A stretch of 64,000 nt of DNA. Source: Variovorax gracilis. Its GTDB lineage: Bacteria > Pseudomonadota > Gammaproteobacteria > Burkholderiales > Burkholderiaceae_C. The position numbers and the translations under genes are program-made. The notes beneath the pieces are model-generated. The model was not told the origin of the DNA. It made no database searches and saw nothing but the letters and a program-made list of their open reading frames with translations. How positions within the stretch are numbered: position 1 is the stretch's first letter; the number at the start of each line of letters is the position of its first letter. The stretch lies in NCBI RefSeq assembly GCF_030317115.1, contig NZ_JASZYF010000003.1, positions 124,001-188,000 on the forward strand, in the 5' to 3' direction. This document shows positions 8,753 to 17,410 of this stretch, one piece after another.

Positions 8753-9571
8753 GTGGCCACCGTGACCCCGCTCCGGCCCGCTGCTTCGCGCGGCCATCTG
8801 GTCGGCGACGCCGGGGGGCAGTTGCTCTCCGGCGACGCACTGCGGCTGGACGGGGTGACGCGCGCCTTCGGTGCCCTGCGTGCGGTCGACGACGTGTCGC
8901 TCACCGTCACGGCCGGGCAGAAGTACGCCATCCTCGGCTCCAACGGCGCGGGCAAGACCACGCTGTTCAATGCCATCACCGGCGACTTCCCGCCCACGGC
9001 CGGGCGCATCCATTTCTTCGGCGAGGACATCACCGACCTGCCACCTCACGATCGCATCCGCAAGGGGATGCGGCGCACGTACCAGTCTTCGCTGCTGTTC
9101 CGCGACCTCACGGTGCGCGACAACCTTTTTCTCGCAGTACGCGGCGTCGCCAGTGGCCGCTTCAGCTTCCTGAGGGCGCGCGCGGGGAATGCCTCGACGC
9201 GCGCCACCAACGATCTGCTCGAACGCTCGCGCCTGAGCCACATCGCCGACGAACGCGTGGCCAATCTGGCACATGGGCAGCAGCGGCAACTGGAGATCGG
9301 CATGGCGCTCGCAGGGGCGCCGCGACTGATCCTGTTCGACGAACCGGCCGCCGGCCTGTCGCCCGTCGAGCGGCGCGAGTTGGTGGCACTGCTGGGTTCT
9401 CTGCCGGCGCACATGAGTTTCGTGCTGATCGAGCATGACCTGGACATTGCGCTGCGCGTGGTCGACCGGGTCACGGTCATGCACAACGGGCGCACGCTGC
9501 GCACCGGCACGCCGGACGAGATCGAGAACGACGCGCAGGTGCAGGCGATCTACATGGGGAGCAGGCACTGA
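8753..9571 (+). CDS. livG: Branched-chain amino acid-type ABC transporter ATP-binding protein LivG
   Basis: The protein has a Walker A (GSNGAGKTT), a Q-loop region ([10 protein letters not shown]), a degenerate signature ([15 protein letters not shown]), a Walker B (LILFDEP) and the H-loop (VLIEHDL), the order of LivG ATPases. It would power the importer with the next gene product. The start is uncertain: an ATG at 8654 would place about 33 residues inside the repeat. A GTG at 8753 (272 aa) or 8762 is more likely, although no strong ribosome binding site precedes either. The stop overlaps the next ATG. Confidence 0.85.
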   Translation: MATVTPLRPAASRGHLVGDAGGQLLSGDALRLDGVTRAFGALRAVDDVSLTVTAGQKYAILGSNGAGKTTLFNAITGDFPPTAGRIHFFGEDITDLPPHDRIRKGMRRTYQSSLLFRDLTVRDNLFLAVRGVASGRFSFLRARAGNASTRATNDLLERSRLSHIADERVANLAHGQQRQLEIGMALAGAPRLILFDEPAAGLSPVERRELVALLGSLPAHMSFVLIEHDLDIALRVVDRVTVMHNGRTLRTGTPDEIENDAQVQAIYMGSRH

Positions 9572-11811
9572 TGGCATGGTTCGGCACCGACCGCAAAGCG
9601 GCCGCCAGCGGCGCGCCGGTGCTCGTCATCGAGGCGCTCGACGTGTTCTATGGCCGCGCACATGCGCTGCAGGGCGTCAGTCTCGCGCTGGAGCGGGGCG
9701 TGCTCGGCATCGTCGGACGCAACGGCATGGGCAAGACCACGCTGTGCAACGCCATCACGGGGCTGGTGCCGGCGCGTGGGAGCATCCGGCTCGCGGGCGA
9801 GGAGATCCTGGGGCTGGCGCCGAACGAGATCACGAAGCGCGGTATCGCCTACGTGCCACAGGGTCGCCGGGTTTGGCCGTCGCTGTCGGTCGACGAGACC
9901 CTGCGGCTCGTCGCCACCCACAGGCGCGAGGTCGACCGTGTCTACGCGATGTTCCCCCGCCTCGCGGAGCGGCGCGGCCACGGCGGCGCACAACTGTCGG
10001 GCGGCGAGCAACAGATGCTCGCCATCGGGCGTGCGCTGCTGCTCAATCCGAAGCTGCTGGTGATGGACGAGCCCACGGAAGGGCTGGCACCGGTGATCGT
10101 CGATCAGGTGGCGCAGGCGCTGCGCAATCTCGCGGCCGAGGGCAGCATCGCCGTGCTGCTGATCGAGCAGAACCTCGGCGTCGCGGTGTCGGTCGCCGAT
10201 CGCATCGGCCTGATGGTCAACGGACGCATCGCGCAGGAGATGCCGGCGTCGCAACTGGCGGCGGATCGCGAATTGCAGGAGCGACTGCTCGGCGTGCGCT
10301 CGGGCGGTCCCGACGACGAGATCGATACTCCGGATGCAACAGCCGCCGAGCCGCCAGCATCCATGCAGGTCTTCACTGTTCGGCGCGCGCATGGCGACGG
10401 CGCGCCGTCGCTCGACGACCTCGCCCCCGCTACCGTGCGCGGCTTCACGCGATGGAATGCGGGCGGCACGGCTGCGCCGGTCGCGGACATTGCGCGCGCC
10501 GCGCCGGCACCCGCCTCGACGCCCGTCGCAGCGTCAGCCGCGCCCGCCTCCTCATCGCCCCGGGTCTTCGAGTTCCCCGTCGCCGCCAGCAGCGTGCGCT
10601 CCGCCTATGTCGCGGGCACCTTCGACACCAAGGGCCGCGAACTCGCCTTCCTGCGCCAATGCCTCGAGAAGCTTGGCATGCGCGTGGTCACGGTCGACCT
10701 CGCGACCTCCGGCAAGCCGTCTCCTGCCAGCGTGCCCCCGCGCGAAGTGGCGCGCCATCACCCGCAGGGCGAATCCGCCGTCTTCAGCAACGACCGCGGC
10801 AGCGCGATGGCCGCGATGGCGCTCGCCTTCGAAGCCTTCCTCACCACGCGGCGCGACCTCGGCGGCATCATCTCGGCCGGCGGCTCCGGCGGCACCTCGA
10901 TGGCGACGCAGGGCATGCGCGCACTGCCCATCGGCGTGCCCAAGCTGATGGTCTCGACCATGGCCAGCGGGGACACGCGCCCCTACGTGGGGCCAAGCGA
11001 CATCTGCATGATGTATTCGGTCACGGACGTGCAAGGCATCCACCGCATCAGCGAATTGGTGCTGGCGAATGCGGCGAACGCGCTGGCCGGCATGATCGCG
11101 CACCCGCCCGTCGCCTCGACGGTCACGAAGCCGGCCATCGGCCTCACGATGTTCGGCGTGACGACGCCGTGTGTGCAGGCGGTGACCAGGCAACTCGAGG
11201 ACAGCTACGACTGCCTGGTGTTCCACGCCACGGGCGTCGGTGGCCAGTCGATGGAGAAGCTGGCCGACTCCGGCCTGGTCGCCGGCGCAATCGACGTCTC
11301 GACGACGGAAGTCGCGGACGAGATCGTCGGCGGCACGCTCTCGGCCGGCCCGACGCGGCTGGACGTGTTCGCGCGGCATGCCCTGCCCTACGTCGGTTCC
11401 TGCGGCGCTCTGGACATGGTGAACTTCGGCGCGTGGGACACGGTGCCCGAGCGCTTCAAGGGCCGCAGGTTGTACCGCCACAACCCGACCGTGACGCTGA
11501 TGCGCACCACGGCCGACGAATGCCGCGCCATCGGTGAATTCATTGCCGCCAAGCTCAATGCGATGCGTGGCCCGGTTCGCTTCCTTATCCCCGAGGGCGG
11601 CGTGTCTGCGATCGACCGGCCCGGTCAGCCCTTCCACGACCCGGAGGCCGACCGGGCGCTCTTCACTGCGATTGAAGCCACGTTTCGCGCCGGCCCGGAC
11701 CGCAAGCTGCAACGCCTGCCGCTGCACATCAACGACGAAGCCTTCGCCGACGCGCTGGTCAGTGCATGGCACGAAGTGGCACGCACGGCGTCCGGCGCGC
11801 GGCGCGCCTGA
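9571..11811 (+). CDS. LivF-type ABC ATPase fused to a Tm-1/UPF0261 domain
   Basis: This is a two-domain protein of 746 residues. Residues 1-250 are a LivF-type ATPase: Walker [10 protein letters not shown] at 49-57, signature LSGGE at 142-146, Walker B LLVMDE at 162-167, and the LivF-like IEQN in place of IEHD. A Pro/Ala-rich linker of about 90 residues follows. From about residue 341 a UPF0261/Tm-1-like domain of about 400 residues begins with [13 protein letters not shown]; it contains [10 protein letters not shown] and [15 protein letters not shown]. Plant Tm-1 carries this domain in front of a TIM barrel, and the next gene here encodes such a barrel. The fusion physically links transport to an unknown cytoplasmic function. 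There is no frameshift at the joint. Confidence 0.88.
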   Translation: MAWFGTDRKAAASGAPVLVIEALDVFYGRAHALQGVSLALERGVLGIVGRNGMGKTTLCNAITGLVPARGSIRLAGEEILGLAPNEITKRGIAYVPQGRRVWPSLSVDETLRLVATHRREVDRVYAMFPRLAERRGHGGAQLSGGEQQMLAIGRALLLNPKLLVMDEPTEGLAPVIVDQVAQALRNLAAEGSIAVLLIEQNLGVAVSVADRIGLMVNGRIAQEMPASQLAADRELQERLLGVRSGGPDDEIDTPDATAAEPPASMQVFTVRRAHGDGAPSLDDLAPATVRGFTRWNAGGTAAPVADIARAAPAPASTPVAASAAPASSSPRVFEFPVAASSVRSAYVAGTFDTKGRELAFLRQCLEKLGMRVVTVDLATSGKPSPASVPPREVARHHPQGESAVFSNDRGSAMAAMALAFEAFLTTRRDLGGIISAGGSGGTSMATQGMRALPIGVPKLMVSTMASGDTRPYVGPSDICMMYSVTDVQGIHRISELVLANAANALAGMIAHPPVASTVTKPAIGLTMFGVTTPCVQAVTRQLEDSYDCLVFHATGVGGQSMEKLADSGLVAGAIDVSTTEVADEIVGGTLSAGPTRLDVFARHALPYVGSCGALDMVNFGAWDTVPERFKGRRLYRHNPTVTLMRTTADECRAIGEFIAAKLNAMRGPVRFLIPEGGVSAIDRPGQPFHDPEADRALFTAIEATFRAGPDRKLQRLPLHINDEAFADALVSAWHEVARTASGARRA

Positions 11812-11840
11812 ACAACCACACGCGAGGAGACCCGACGACC

Positions 11841-12671
11841 ATGCCCCGCATCGCCCGATCGACACTGCTCCAGCGCTTCCGCGAGAAAATTGACGCCGGC
11901 CGGCCGATCATTGGCGGCGGCGCAGGCACCGGCCTGTCCGCCAAGTGCGAGGAAGCGGGCGGCATCGACCTCATCGTCATCTACAACTCAGGCCGCTACC
12001 GCATGGCCGGGCGTGGCTCGCTGGCCGGCCTGATGGCCTACGGCAATGCCAACGAGATCGTCTGCGAGATGGCGCGAGAGGTCCTGCCGGTGGTCAGGCA
12101 CACGCCCGTCCTCGCGGGCGTGAACGGCACCGACCCGTTCATGATTCCCGACGAGTTCCTGAACCGGCTGATCTCGCTCGGCTTCTCCGGAGTGCAGAAC
12201 TTCCCGACCGTCGGGTTGATCGACGGCGTCTTTCGCGCGAACCTCGAGGAGACCGGCATGAGCTACGCGCTGGAGGTCGAGTTGATCGCTCGCGCTCGTG
12301 CGATGGACCTGCTGACCACGCCCTACGTCTTCAGCGAAGCCGACGCACGCGCCATGGCGGGCGCCGGCGCCGACATCGTGGTGTGCCACCTCGGCCTGAC
12401 CACGGGCGGCGCCATCGGCGCGGAAACCGCGCTCACGCTGGCCGACTGCGTGCCCCGCATCAACCAGTGGGCTGCTGCCGCGCACACGGTGAAGCCTGAT
12501 GCCATCGTGCTGTGCCACGGCGGCCCGATCGCCACGCCGGAGGACGCCCAGTACGTGCTGGCGCACTGCCCGGCTTGTGCCGGCTTCTACGGCGCGAGCT
12601 CGATGGAGCGCCTGCCGACCGAGACGGCCCTCACCGAGACCACGCGGCGATTTGTCCAGATCACGCGATAG
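11841..12671 (+). CDS. TIM-barrel protein of the PEP-hydrolase-like family
   Basis: The 276-residue protein matches the phosphoenolpyruvate hydrolase-like/TIM-barrel signal-transduction family by its opening ([25 protein letters not shown]), the segment around [39 protein letters not shown] and the closing [14 protein letters not shown]. These proteins resemble the C-terminal half of plant Tm-1, whose N-terminal half corresponds to the C-terminal domain of the preceding gene product. Start ATG 11841 follows GAGGAG. Activity in bacteria is not established; the family name should be read cautiously. Confidence 0.85.
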   Translation: MPRIARSTLLQRFREKIDAGRPIIGGGAGTGLSAKCEEAGGIDLIVIYNSGRYRMAGRGSLAGLMAYGNANEIVCEMAREVLPVVRHTPVLAGVNGTDPFMIPDEFLNRLISLGFSGVQNFPTVGLIDGVFRANLEETGMSYALEVELIARARAMDLLTTPYVFSEADARAMAGAGADIVVCHLGLTTGGAIGAETALTLADCVPRINQWAAAAHTVKPDAIVLCHGGPIATPEDAQYVLAHCPACAGFYGASSMERLPTETALTETTRRFVQITR

Positions 12672-12690
12672 ATAACAGGAGACGACATCC

Positions 12691-14388
12691 ATGTCAGGCG
12701 CTCAATTCGGAAGTTTCATCCTCGGGCTGATCGTCGTTGCGATCGTCGTGGCGATCGCAGTGTGGCTGCTGCATTGGCTCTATCTGCGCAGCTCGAAGGA
12801 ACGCGCCTTCGTGCGCACCGGCCTCGGCGGGCAGAAGGTGGTGCTCGGCGGCGGCGCCTTCGTGCTGCCCATCGTGCATGACGTGATTCCCGTCAACATG
12901 AACACGCTGCGGCTTGAGGTGAGCCGCGGCCGTGACAAGGCGCTCATCACCAAGGACCGCATGCGGGTCGACGTGATCGCCGAGTTCTATGTGCGCGTTG
13001 CGACCAACGAGGATGCCGTGGCCGCCGCGGCCCAGACGCTGGGCCTGCGCACGATGGAGCCGGAGCAACTCAAGGAACTGGTCGAGGGCAAGTTCGTCGA
13101 TGCGCTGCGCACCGCTGCAGCCGAAATGACGATGGAGGAACTGCACGAGAAGCGCGGAGCCTATGTGAAGCGCGTGCGCGACGCCGTGGCCGAGGACCTG
13201 ACCAAGAACGGGCTCGAACTGGAAGCCGCTTCGTTGACGCAGCTCGACCAGACCGGCATGGAGTTCTTCAACCCCAGCAACGCATTCGACGCCGAGGGTC
13301 TGACCCGGCTGACCGAACAGATCGAGCACCGCAAGAAGCAGCGCAACGACGTGGAGCAGGACACGCTCATCGCCATCCGCAACAAGAACCTCGAAGCAGA
13401 AAAGCTCTCGCTCGACATCGATCGCGAGAGCGAGCACGCGCGCCTGGCGCAGCAACGCGAGTTGGAGATGGCACGCGCCCGTCAGCGGGCCGAGGTGTCG
13501 ACCGAACGCGCGCAACGCGAGCAGGAAGCCGAGGGCGCGCAGATTGCCGCGAAGCAGAGCATCGACACGGCTCGCATCCGCTCGGAGCAGACCATCGAGG
13601 AAGGCCGCATCAGCAAGGAGCGCGCGATCCAGAGCGCAGAGATCGAACGCCGCATGTCGCTCGAACTCGCGGAGCAACAACGCGCCATTTCGATCGCCCG
13701 CGAAAGCAAGGCGCAAAGCGAAGCGCAGGCCGAGGCCGAACTGGCGCGAGCGTCAGCGGTTTCCGCCGAAGAAAAGGTCTTCACCGCGCGCGAAGTCGAG
13801 ATGGCCGAGCGCAAGAAAGCCATCGAACTCATCGCCGCCGCGCAGGTGGCCGAGCGCGATGCGCTGCGTCTCACGTCGGCCGCCCAGGCCGAGAGCGACG
13901 CGAGTGCCGCCCGCGGCGCAGCCGTGCGCGCGCAGGCCGAGGCCGATGCGGACGCCGACAAGATCCGCTCGATGGCGATGAAGGTGCGCGCCGAGATCGA
14001 GGCCGATGCGGCGCGCATGATGAACGAGTCGCACAACATGCTCTCGCCCGACGCGCGGATGTCCGCACTGCGCATGAAGCTGGTCGAGAAGGCCGAGGCG
14101 ATCATCCGCGAATCGGTGCGACCGCTGGAGAACATCGAGGGCATCAAGATCCTGCACGTCGACGGGCTCGGCGGATCGTCGGGCGACGGTGTCCGCAACG
14201 GCGAAGGCGGCAATTTCGCGGACGGGCTGGTCAACTCCGCGCTGCGCTTCCGGGCGCAGGCGCCGCTGGTTGACCAGCTCCTTCGCGAGATCGGCATCGA
14301 GGGCGGTGATATCCAGCGGCTGGTGGGCGACACCAGCGGCGCTCATGCCGCGCTCCCCGCCGGCGTGAAGAAGGAACGGCAGGAATAG
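12691..14388 (+). CDS. Flotillin-like SPFH domain protein
   Basis: This 565-residue protein has one N-terminal membrane segment at about residues 7-29. An SPFH/band-7 domain follows (TGLGGQKVVLGGGAFVLP to about residue 200), and then a long Glu/Ala/Arg-rich coiled coil at about 205-430, the flotillin layout. The C-terminal 130 residues contain the flotillin-type segment around ENIEGIKILHVDG. Such proteins oligomerise on the inner membrane and scaffold membrane complexes. Its presence inside a catabolic operon, 19 bases after the TIM-barrel gene, suggests it organises the importer or enzymes; this is inference. Confidence 0.88.
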   Translation: MSGAQFGSFILGLIVVAIVVAIAVWLLHWLYLRSSKERAFVRTGLGGQKVVLGGGAFVLPIVHDVIPVNMNTLRLEVSRGRDKALITKDRMRVDVIAEFYVRVATNEDAVAAAAQTLGLRTMEPEQLKELVEGKFVDALRTAAAEMTMEELHEKRGAYVKRVRDAVAEDLTKNGLELEAASLTQLDQTGMEFFNPSNAFDAEGLTRLTEQIEHRKKQRNDVEQDTLIAIRNKNLEAEKLSLDIDRESEHARLAQQRELEMARARQRAEVSTERAQREQEAEGAQIAAKQSIDTARIRSEQTIEEGRISKERAIQSAEIERRMSLELAEQQRAISIARESKAQSEAQAEAELARASAVSAEEKVFTAREVEMAERKKAIELIAAAQVAERDALRLTSAAQAESDASAARGAAVRAQAEADADADKIRSMAMKVRAEIEADAARMMNESHNMLSPDARMSALRMKLVEKAEAIIRESVRPLENIEGIKILHVDGLGGSSGDGVRNGEGGNFADGLVNSALRFRAQAPLVDQLLREIGIEGGDIQRLVGDTSGAHAALPAGVKKERQE

Positions 14389-14409
14389 CGGCAGCGGCAG
14401 GAACAGCGC

Positions 14410-14850
14410 ATGGTCAACGTCTATGTTTCCAGCGTCATCGACGCGAGCGCCGACAACGTCTGGTCGCGCGTGCGCGACTTCAACGGCTTGCCGCAGTGGC
14501 ATCCGATGATTGCCGACAGCCGCATCGAGAACAGCCAGCCGGCCGATCGCGTCGGCTGCATCCGCCACTTCCACACGCGCGACGGCGGGATGATCCGCGA
14601 GAAGCTGCTGGCCCTGTCGGACTACGAGTACAGCTGCACCTACGAGATCCTCGAAAGCCCCATGGGGGTGACGAACTACGTGGCCACGCTCAAGCTCACG
14701 CCCGTGACCGACGGCACGCGCTGCTTCGCCGAATGGAGCGCGGAGTTCGACTGCGATGCAGGCCGCGAAGGCGAGCTGACGCAGTCCATCGGCCAGGGCG
14801 TGTTCCAGGGCGGCTTCAACGCGCTGAAGCAGCACTTCGGCGGGCGCTGA
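14410..14850 (+). CDS. SRPBCC family protein
   Basis: The 146-residue protein is a START/Bet v1-like (SRPBCC) domain of the polyketide cyclase/dehydratase type. It opens YVSSVIDASADNVWSRVRDF and contains GCIRHFHTRDG and YVATLKLTPVTDG. These folds bind hydrophobic small molecules in a deep cavity. It is clearly homologous to the N-terminal half of the next gene product, with shared W..(L/V)RDFN, RIE, VGC(I/V)R and KL/KPVTDG blocks. The stop overlaps the next ATG (TGATG). Confidence 0.85.
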   Translation: MVNVYVSSVIDASADNVWSRVRDFNGLPQWHPMIADSRIENSQPADRVGCIRHFHTRDGGMIREKLLALSDYEYSCTYEILESPMGVTNYVATLKLTPVTDGTRCFAEWSAEFDCDAGREGELTQSIGQGVFQGGFNALKQHFGGR

Positions 14851-16331
14851 TGGCCGGCCTGCAACGCGTCGTGCGATCGACCGTCATCGACGCGCCGATC
14901 GAGCGCGTGTGGGCCGTGCTGCGCGACTTCAACAGCCACGACCAGTGGCACGAGGTGGTCGGGCAAAGCCGCATCGAAGGCAGCGAGCGCAGCGACCAGG
15001 TCGGCTGCGTGCGCAGCTTCACGCTGCGGGACGGCAATCGCATCCGCGAGCAGTTGCTGACGCTGTCGGACACCGAGCACAAGAGCACCTACTGCATCGT
15101 CGAGGCGACCTTGCCGCTGCAGCGCTACGTGGCGACCGTGACGCTGAAGCCGGTGACCGACGGCAACCGCACTTTCTGGCATTGGGAGTCGACCTTTGCC
15201 ACGCCGCCGGGCATGGAGCGTGAACTGCGCGACACGGTGGCGCAGGGCGTGTACGAGGCCGGGTTCGAGAACCTGCGACGGCATCTGAGGCTGGGGAGCG
15301 ACCAGCGGGCGCCGGGCGCCGTTGCGATGCCGACGGCCATGCCGATGCCCACGCGGCGCATCGGCGTCGAACGCTACGGCGGTCCGGAAGAACTTCGGCC
15401 GCAAGACGGCGAGGCTGCCGCGCCGCGTGAGGGCGAGGTGCGCATCCGGCAGCGTGCTGTCGGCGTCAACTTTCTCGATGTGTACCTGCGCCGTGGCTGG
15501 GTGCCGCAGATGCTGCCGGTTTCGGCGGCGTCGCCGGGCGTGCCGGGCATGGAGGCGGCGGGCGCCGTCGTCGATGTCGGCGCGCAGGTGTCGGGCTTTC
15601 TGCCGGGCGACCGTGTGGCCTACCTGGGGCCGGTGCCGGGCGCGTACTGCAGCGTGCGCTGCGTGCCGGCCGAGTGGGTTGTTCGACTGCCCGCCGCGAT
15701 CGAGGACGACGTGGCCGCCGCGCTGCTGCTCAAGGGCATCACCGCGGACTACCTGCTGCACGACCTGGGGCGCGTGCAGCGCGGCACGCGACTGCTGGTG
15801 CATGCGGCGGCCGGTGGCGTCGGACTGCTGGTCTGCGCCTGGGCGCGACGACTCGGCGCGGTGGTGATCGGCACCGTATCCAGCGATGAGAAAGCACGTG
15901 TCGCGCGCGACTACGGCTGCGAGCACGTGATCGTGACCCGTGACTACCGCTTTGCCGACGCCGTGCAGCGCACCTGCGGTGGCGCGGACGTGGTGATCGA
16001 CGGACTGGGCGATGCGGGCCGCGAGGAGAACCTCGCCGCCCTCGCCCGCCGCGGCCACTGGATCAGCCTCGGCCAGGCCAGCGGCCCGCTGACGCCGCTT
16101 GCGCCGGACGCGCTGGTGGCGAAGTCGTTGAGCTTTTCGCGGCCCGTGGTGTTCGACTACGTGTCGACGCAGGCGCAGCTCGCCGAGCGTGCGCAGCGCG
16201 TGTGGAATGCGCTGGCGGATGGTGCGATCAGGCCGCCGCCGATCGAACGTTTTTCACTCGAGTCCGCTGCGCAAGCGCATGCGCGGCTTGAATCGCGCGG
16301 CAGCACGGGCGCGCTGGTGCTGCTGCCATGA
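14850..16331 (+). CDS. SRPBCC domain fused to a quinone oxidoreductase-type MDR
   Basis: This is a 493-residue fusion. Residues 1-150 are an SRPBCC domain paralogous to the preceding gene product. After a short Met/Pro/Thr linker, residues 170-493 form a zinc-free zeta-crystallin-like medium-chain dehydrogenase/reductase. The latter has VGVNFLDVYLRRG, a PGMEAAGAV block and the nucleotide-binding HAAAGGVGLL. It probably reduces an unsaturated ketone or quinone with NADPH. The reading frame is continuous through the joint. Domain calls are firm; the benefit of the fusion is unknown, possibly substrate hand-off from binding domain to reductase. Confidence 0.86.
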   Translation: MAGLQRVVRSTVIDAPIERVWAVLRDFNSHDQWHEVVGQSRIEGSERSDQVGCVRSFTLRDGNRIREQLLTLSDTEHKSTYCIVEATLPLQRYVATVTLKPVTDGNRTFWHWESTFATPPGMERELRDTVAQGVYEAGFENLRRHLRLGSDQRAPGAVAMPTAMPMPTRRIGVERYGGPEELRPQDGEAAAPREGEVRIRQRAVGVNFLDVYLRRGWVPQMLPVSAASPGVPGMEAAGAVVDVGAQVSGFLPGDRVAYLGPVPGAYCSVRCVPAEWVVRLPAAIEDDVAAALLLKGITADYLLHDLGRVQRGTRLLVHAAAGGVGLLVCAWARRLGAVVIGTVSSDEKARVARDYGCEHVIVTRDYRFADAVQRTCGGADVVIDGLGDAGREENLAALARRGHWISLGQASGPLTPLAPDALVAKSLSFSRPVVFDYVSTQAQLAERAQRVWNALADGAIRPPPIERFSLESAAQAHARLESRGSTGALVLLP

Positions 16332-16368
16332 CCCCGCCCAAGACCCAGACCTGAACAGGAGACTCTCC

Positions 16369-16746
16369 ATGATCGTCGGCATGAACCATTTCACCGTGAC
16401 TGCGGAAGATGAGAAGAAGACGCTGGATTTCTACACCGGGCTGCTGGGCTTGAAGGTGGGGCACCGGCCGGACCTCGGGTTTCCCGGGGCCTGGCTTTAT
16501 GGGAGCGGACCGCAGGCGGTGCTGCATCTGTACTTTGGGCGACCGGTGCCCGAGCAGCGCACGGGAGTCATCGACCATATGGCCTTCACGGCGCAGGACC
16601 TGCGGGCAGTGAAGAAGCGGTTCGATGAGAGCGGGGTGAAGTACGACTTGCGGCAGCAGGCCGGGGCTGGAACCTGGCAGTTGTTCTGCCTGGATCCGAA
16701 CGGGGCGAAGGTGGAGCTGGATTTTGATGCGGGGGAAAGGCCCTAG
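16369..16746 (+). CDS. VOC family (glyoxalase/dioxygenase superfamily) protein
   Basis: The protein is 125 residues long with one vicinal-oxygen-chelate module pair. It opens GMNHFTVTAEDEKKTLDFYTGLLGL and has the second-half pattern IDHMAFTAQDL and FLDPNGAKVELDF (reading FCLDPNG). Candidate metal ligands are the His in MNHF, the His in IDHM and the final Glu. Members include dioxygenases, isomerases and glyoxalases, so the reaction is open. The start at 16369 follows an AGGAG. It is the last gene of the cluster; no convincing terminator hairpin follows. Confidence 0.82.
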   Translation: MIVGMNHFTVTAEDEKKTLDFYTGLLGLKVGHRPDLGFPGAWLYGSGPQAVLHLYFGRPVPEQRTGVIDHMAFTAQDLRAVKKRFDESGVKYDLRQQAGAGTWQLFCLDPNGAKVELDFDAGERP

Positions 16747-16874
16747 CGGCGGACGCCGGATGACATGCGGGCGCTTTCAGCGGCGTTCGACGACTTTCGA
16801 GCGCGCAGACCTCAGTCCCGATGGCTGCCTTCCCGGCTCATGGCGCATTGCCGCCCCGCGCCGGCGACGTCGGA

Positions 16875-17300
16875 TCAGCCCGATCCGGCTCCCGGCGAGA
16901 GAGTGCGCTCGGCCTGTTCCGCAGTCACGACGCTCACCGGCACGCCGAACCGCTCGATGCGATGCGCGAGGTCGAGGCGCAACCACCGGGAGATCCGCTC
17001 TGGGAGCGTCGAGACGATGATCTCGTCGTACTTTTCGTGCTCGAGCGTCTGGTGTACGGCCTCGTACGGGTCGGTGGCCCCGACGATCCCTTGCACGTGC
17101 GAGCCCGCGGCCACGTCGAGCAGCGGAATCGCGAGTTCGAGCGTGATGGCCGCCTCTTCCGTGTCCGGGTCCCAATACGGCCGAGGAACCAAGAGCGTGA
17201 ACTTGCACGGCCCGCGTGCGGCCCGCTCGGCAACGGCGGCGAGAAGTTTGGGCGACGCCGCGGTCCGGTGTGCCACGATGAGGATGCGCCGGTCACTCAT
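16875..17300 (-). CDS. Universal stress protein-like (UspA fold) protein
   Basis: The 141-residue protein opens with RRILIVAHRTAASPKLLAAVAERAA, typical of the first strand and helix of UspA-like folds. A segment with EHEKYDEIIVSTLPERISRW, which resembles the Usp DEIVVST region, and VPVSVVTAE at the end complete the fold. The canonical ATP-binding G-2x-G-9x-G motif is not clear, so it may not bind nucleotide. An AAAGGAC precedes the ATG. It lies downstream of the efflux operon on the same strand but with a 110-base gap and its own candidate promoter. Confidence 0.65.
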   Translation of the reverse strand: MSDRRILIVAHRTAASPKLLAAVAERAARGPCKFTLLVPRPYWDPDTEEAAITLELAIPLLDVAAGSHVQGIVGATDPYEAVHQTLEHEKYDEIIVSTLPERISRWLRLDLAHRIERFGVPVSVVTAEQAERTLSPGAGSG

Positions 17301-17330
17301 GATGTGTCCTTTGCATGGGCGGTCAACAGC

Positions 17331-17359
17331 ATGCTAATCCTGTCTTTTGCGTGGTGCAA
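17331..17359 (-). promoter_or_regulatory. Weak sigma-70-like promoter of the Usp-like gene
   Basis: On the minus strand a TTGCAC (17359-17354) and a TAGCAT (17336-17331) are spaced 17 bases apart, about 30 bases before the start codon at 17300. Both hexamers are only partial matches to consensus. Confidence 0.33.
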
Positions 17360-17410
17360 CCAACCCGGCCAAACCGCGCGCACTGGCAGCGCGCTTGCTC
17401 GACCCTTTGA

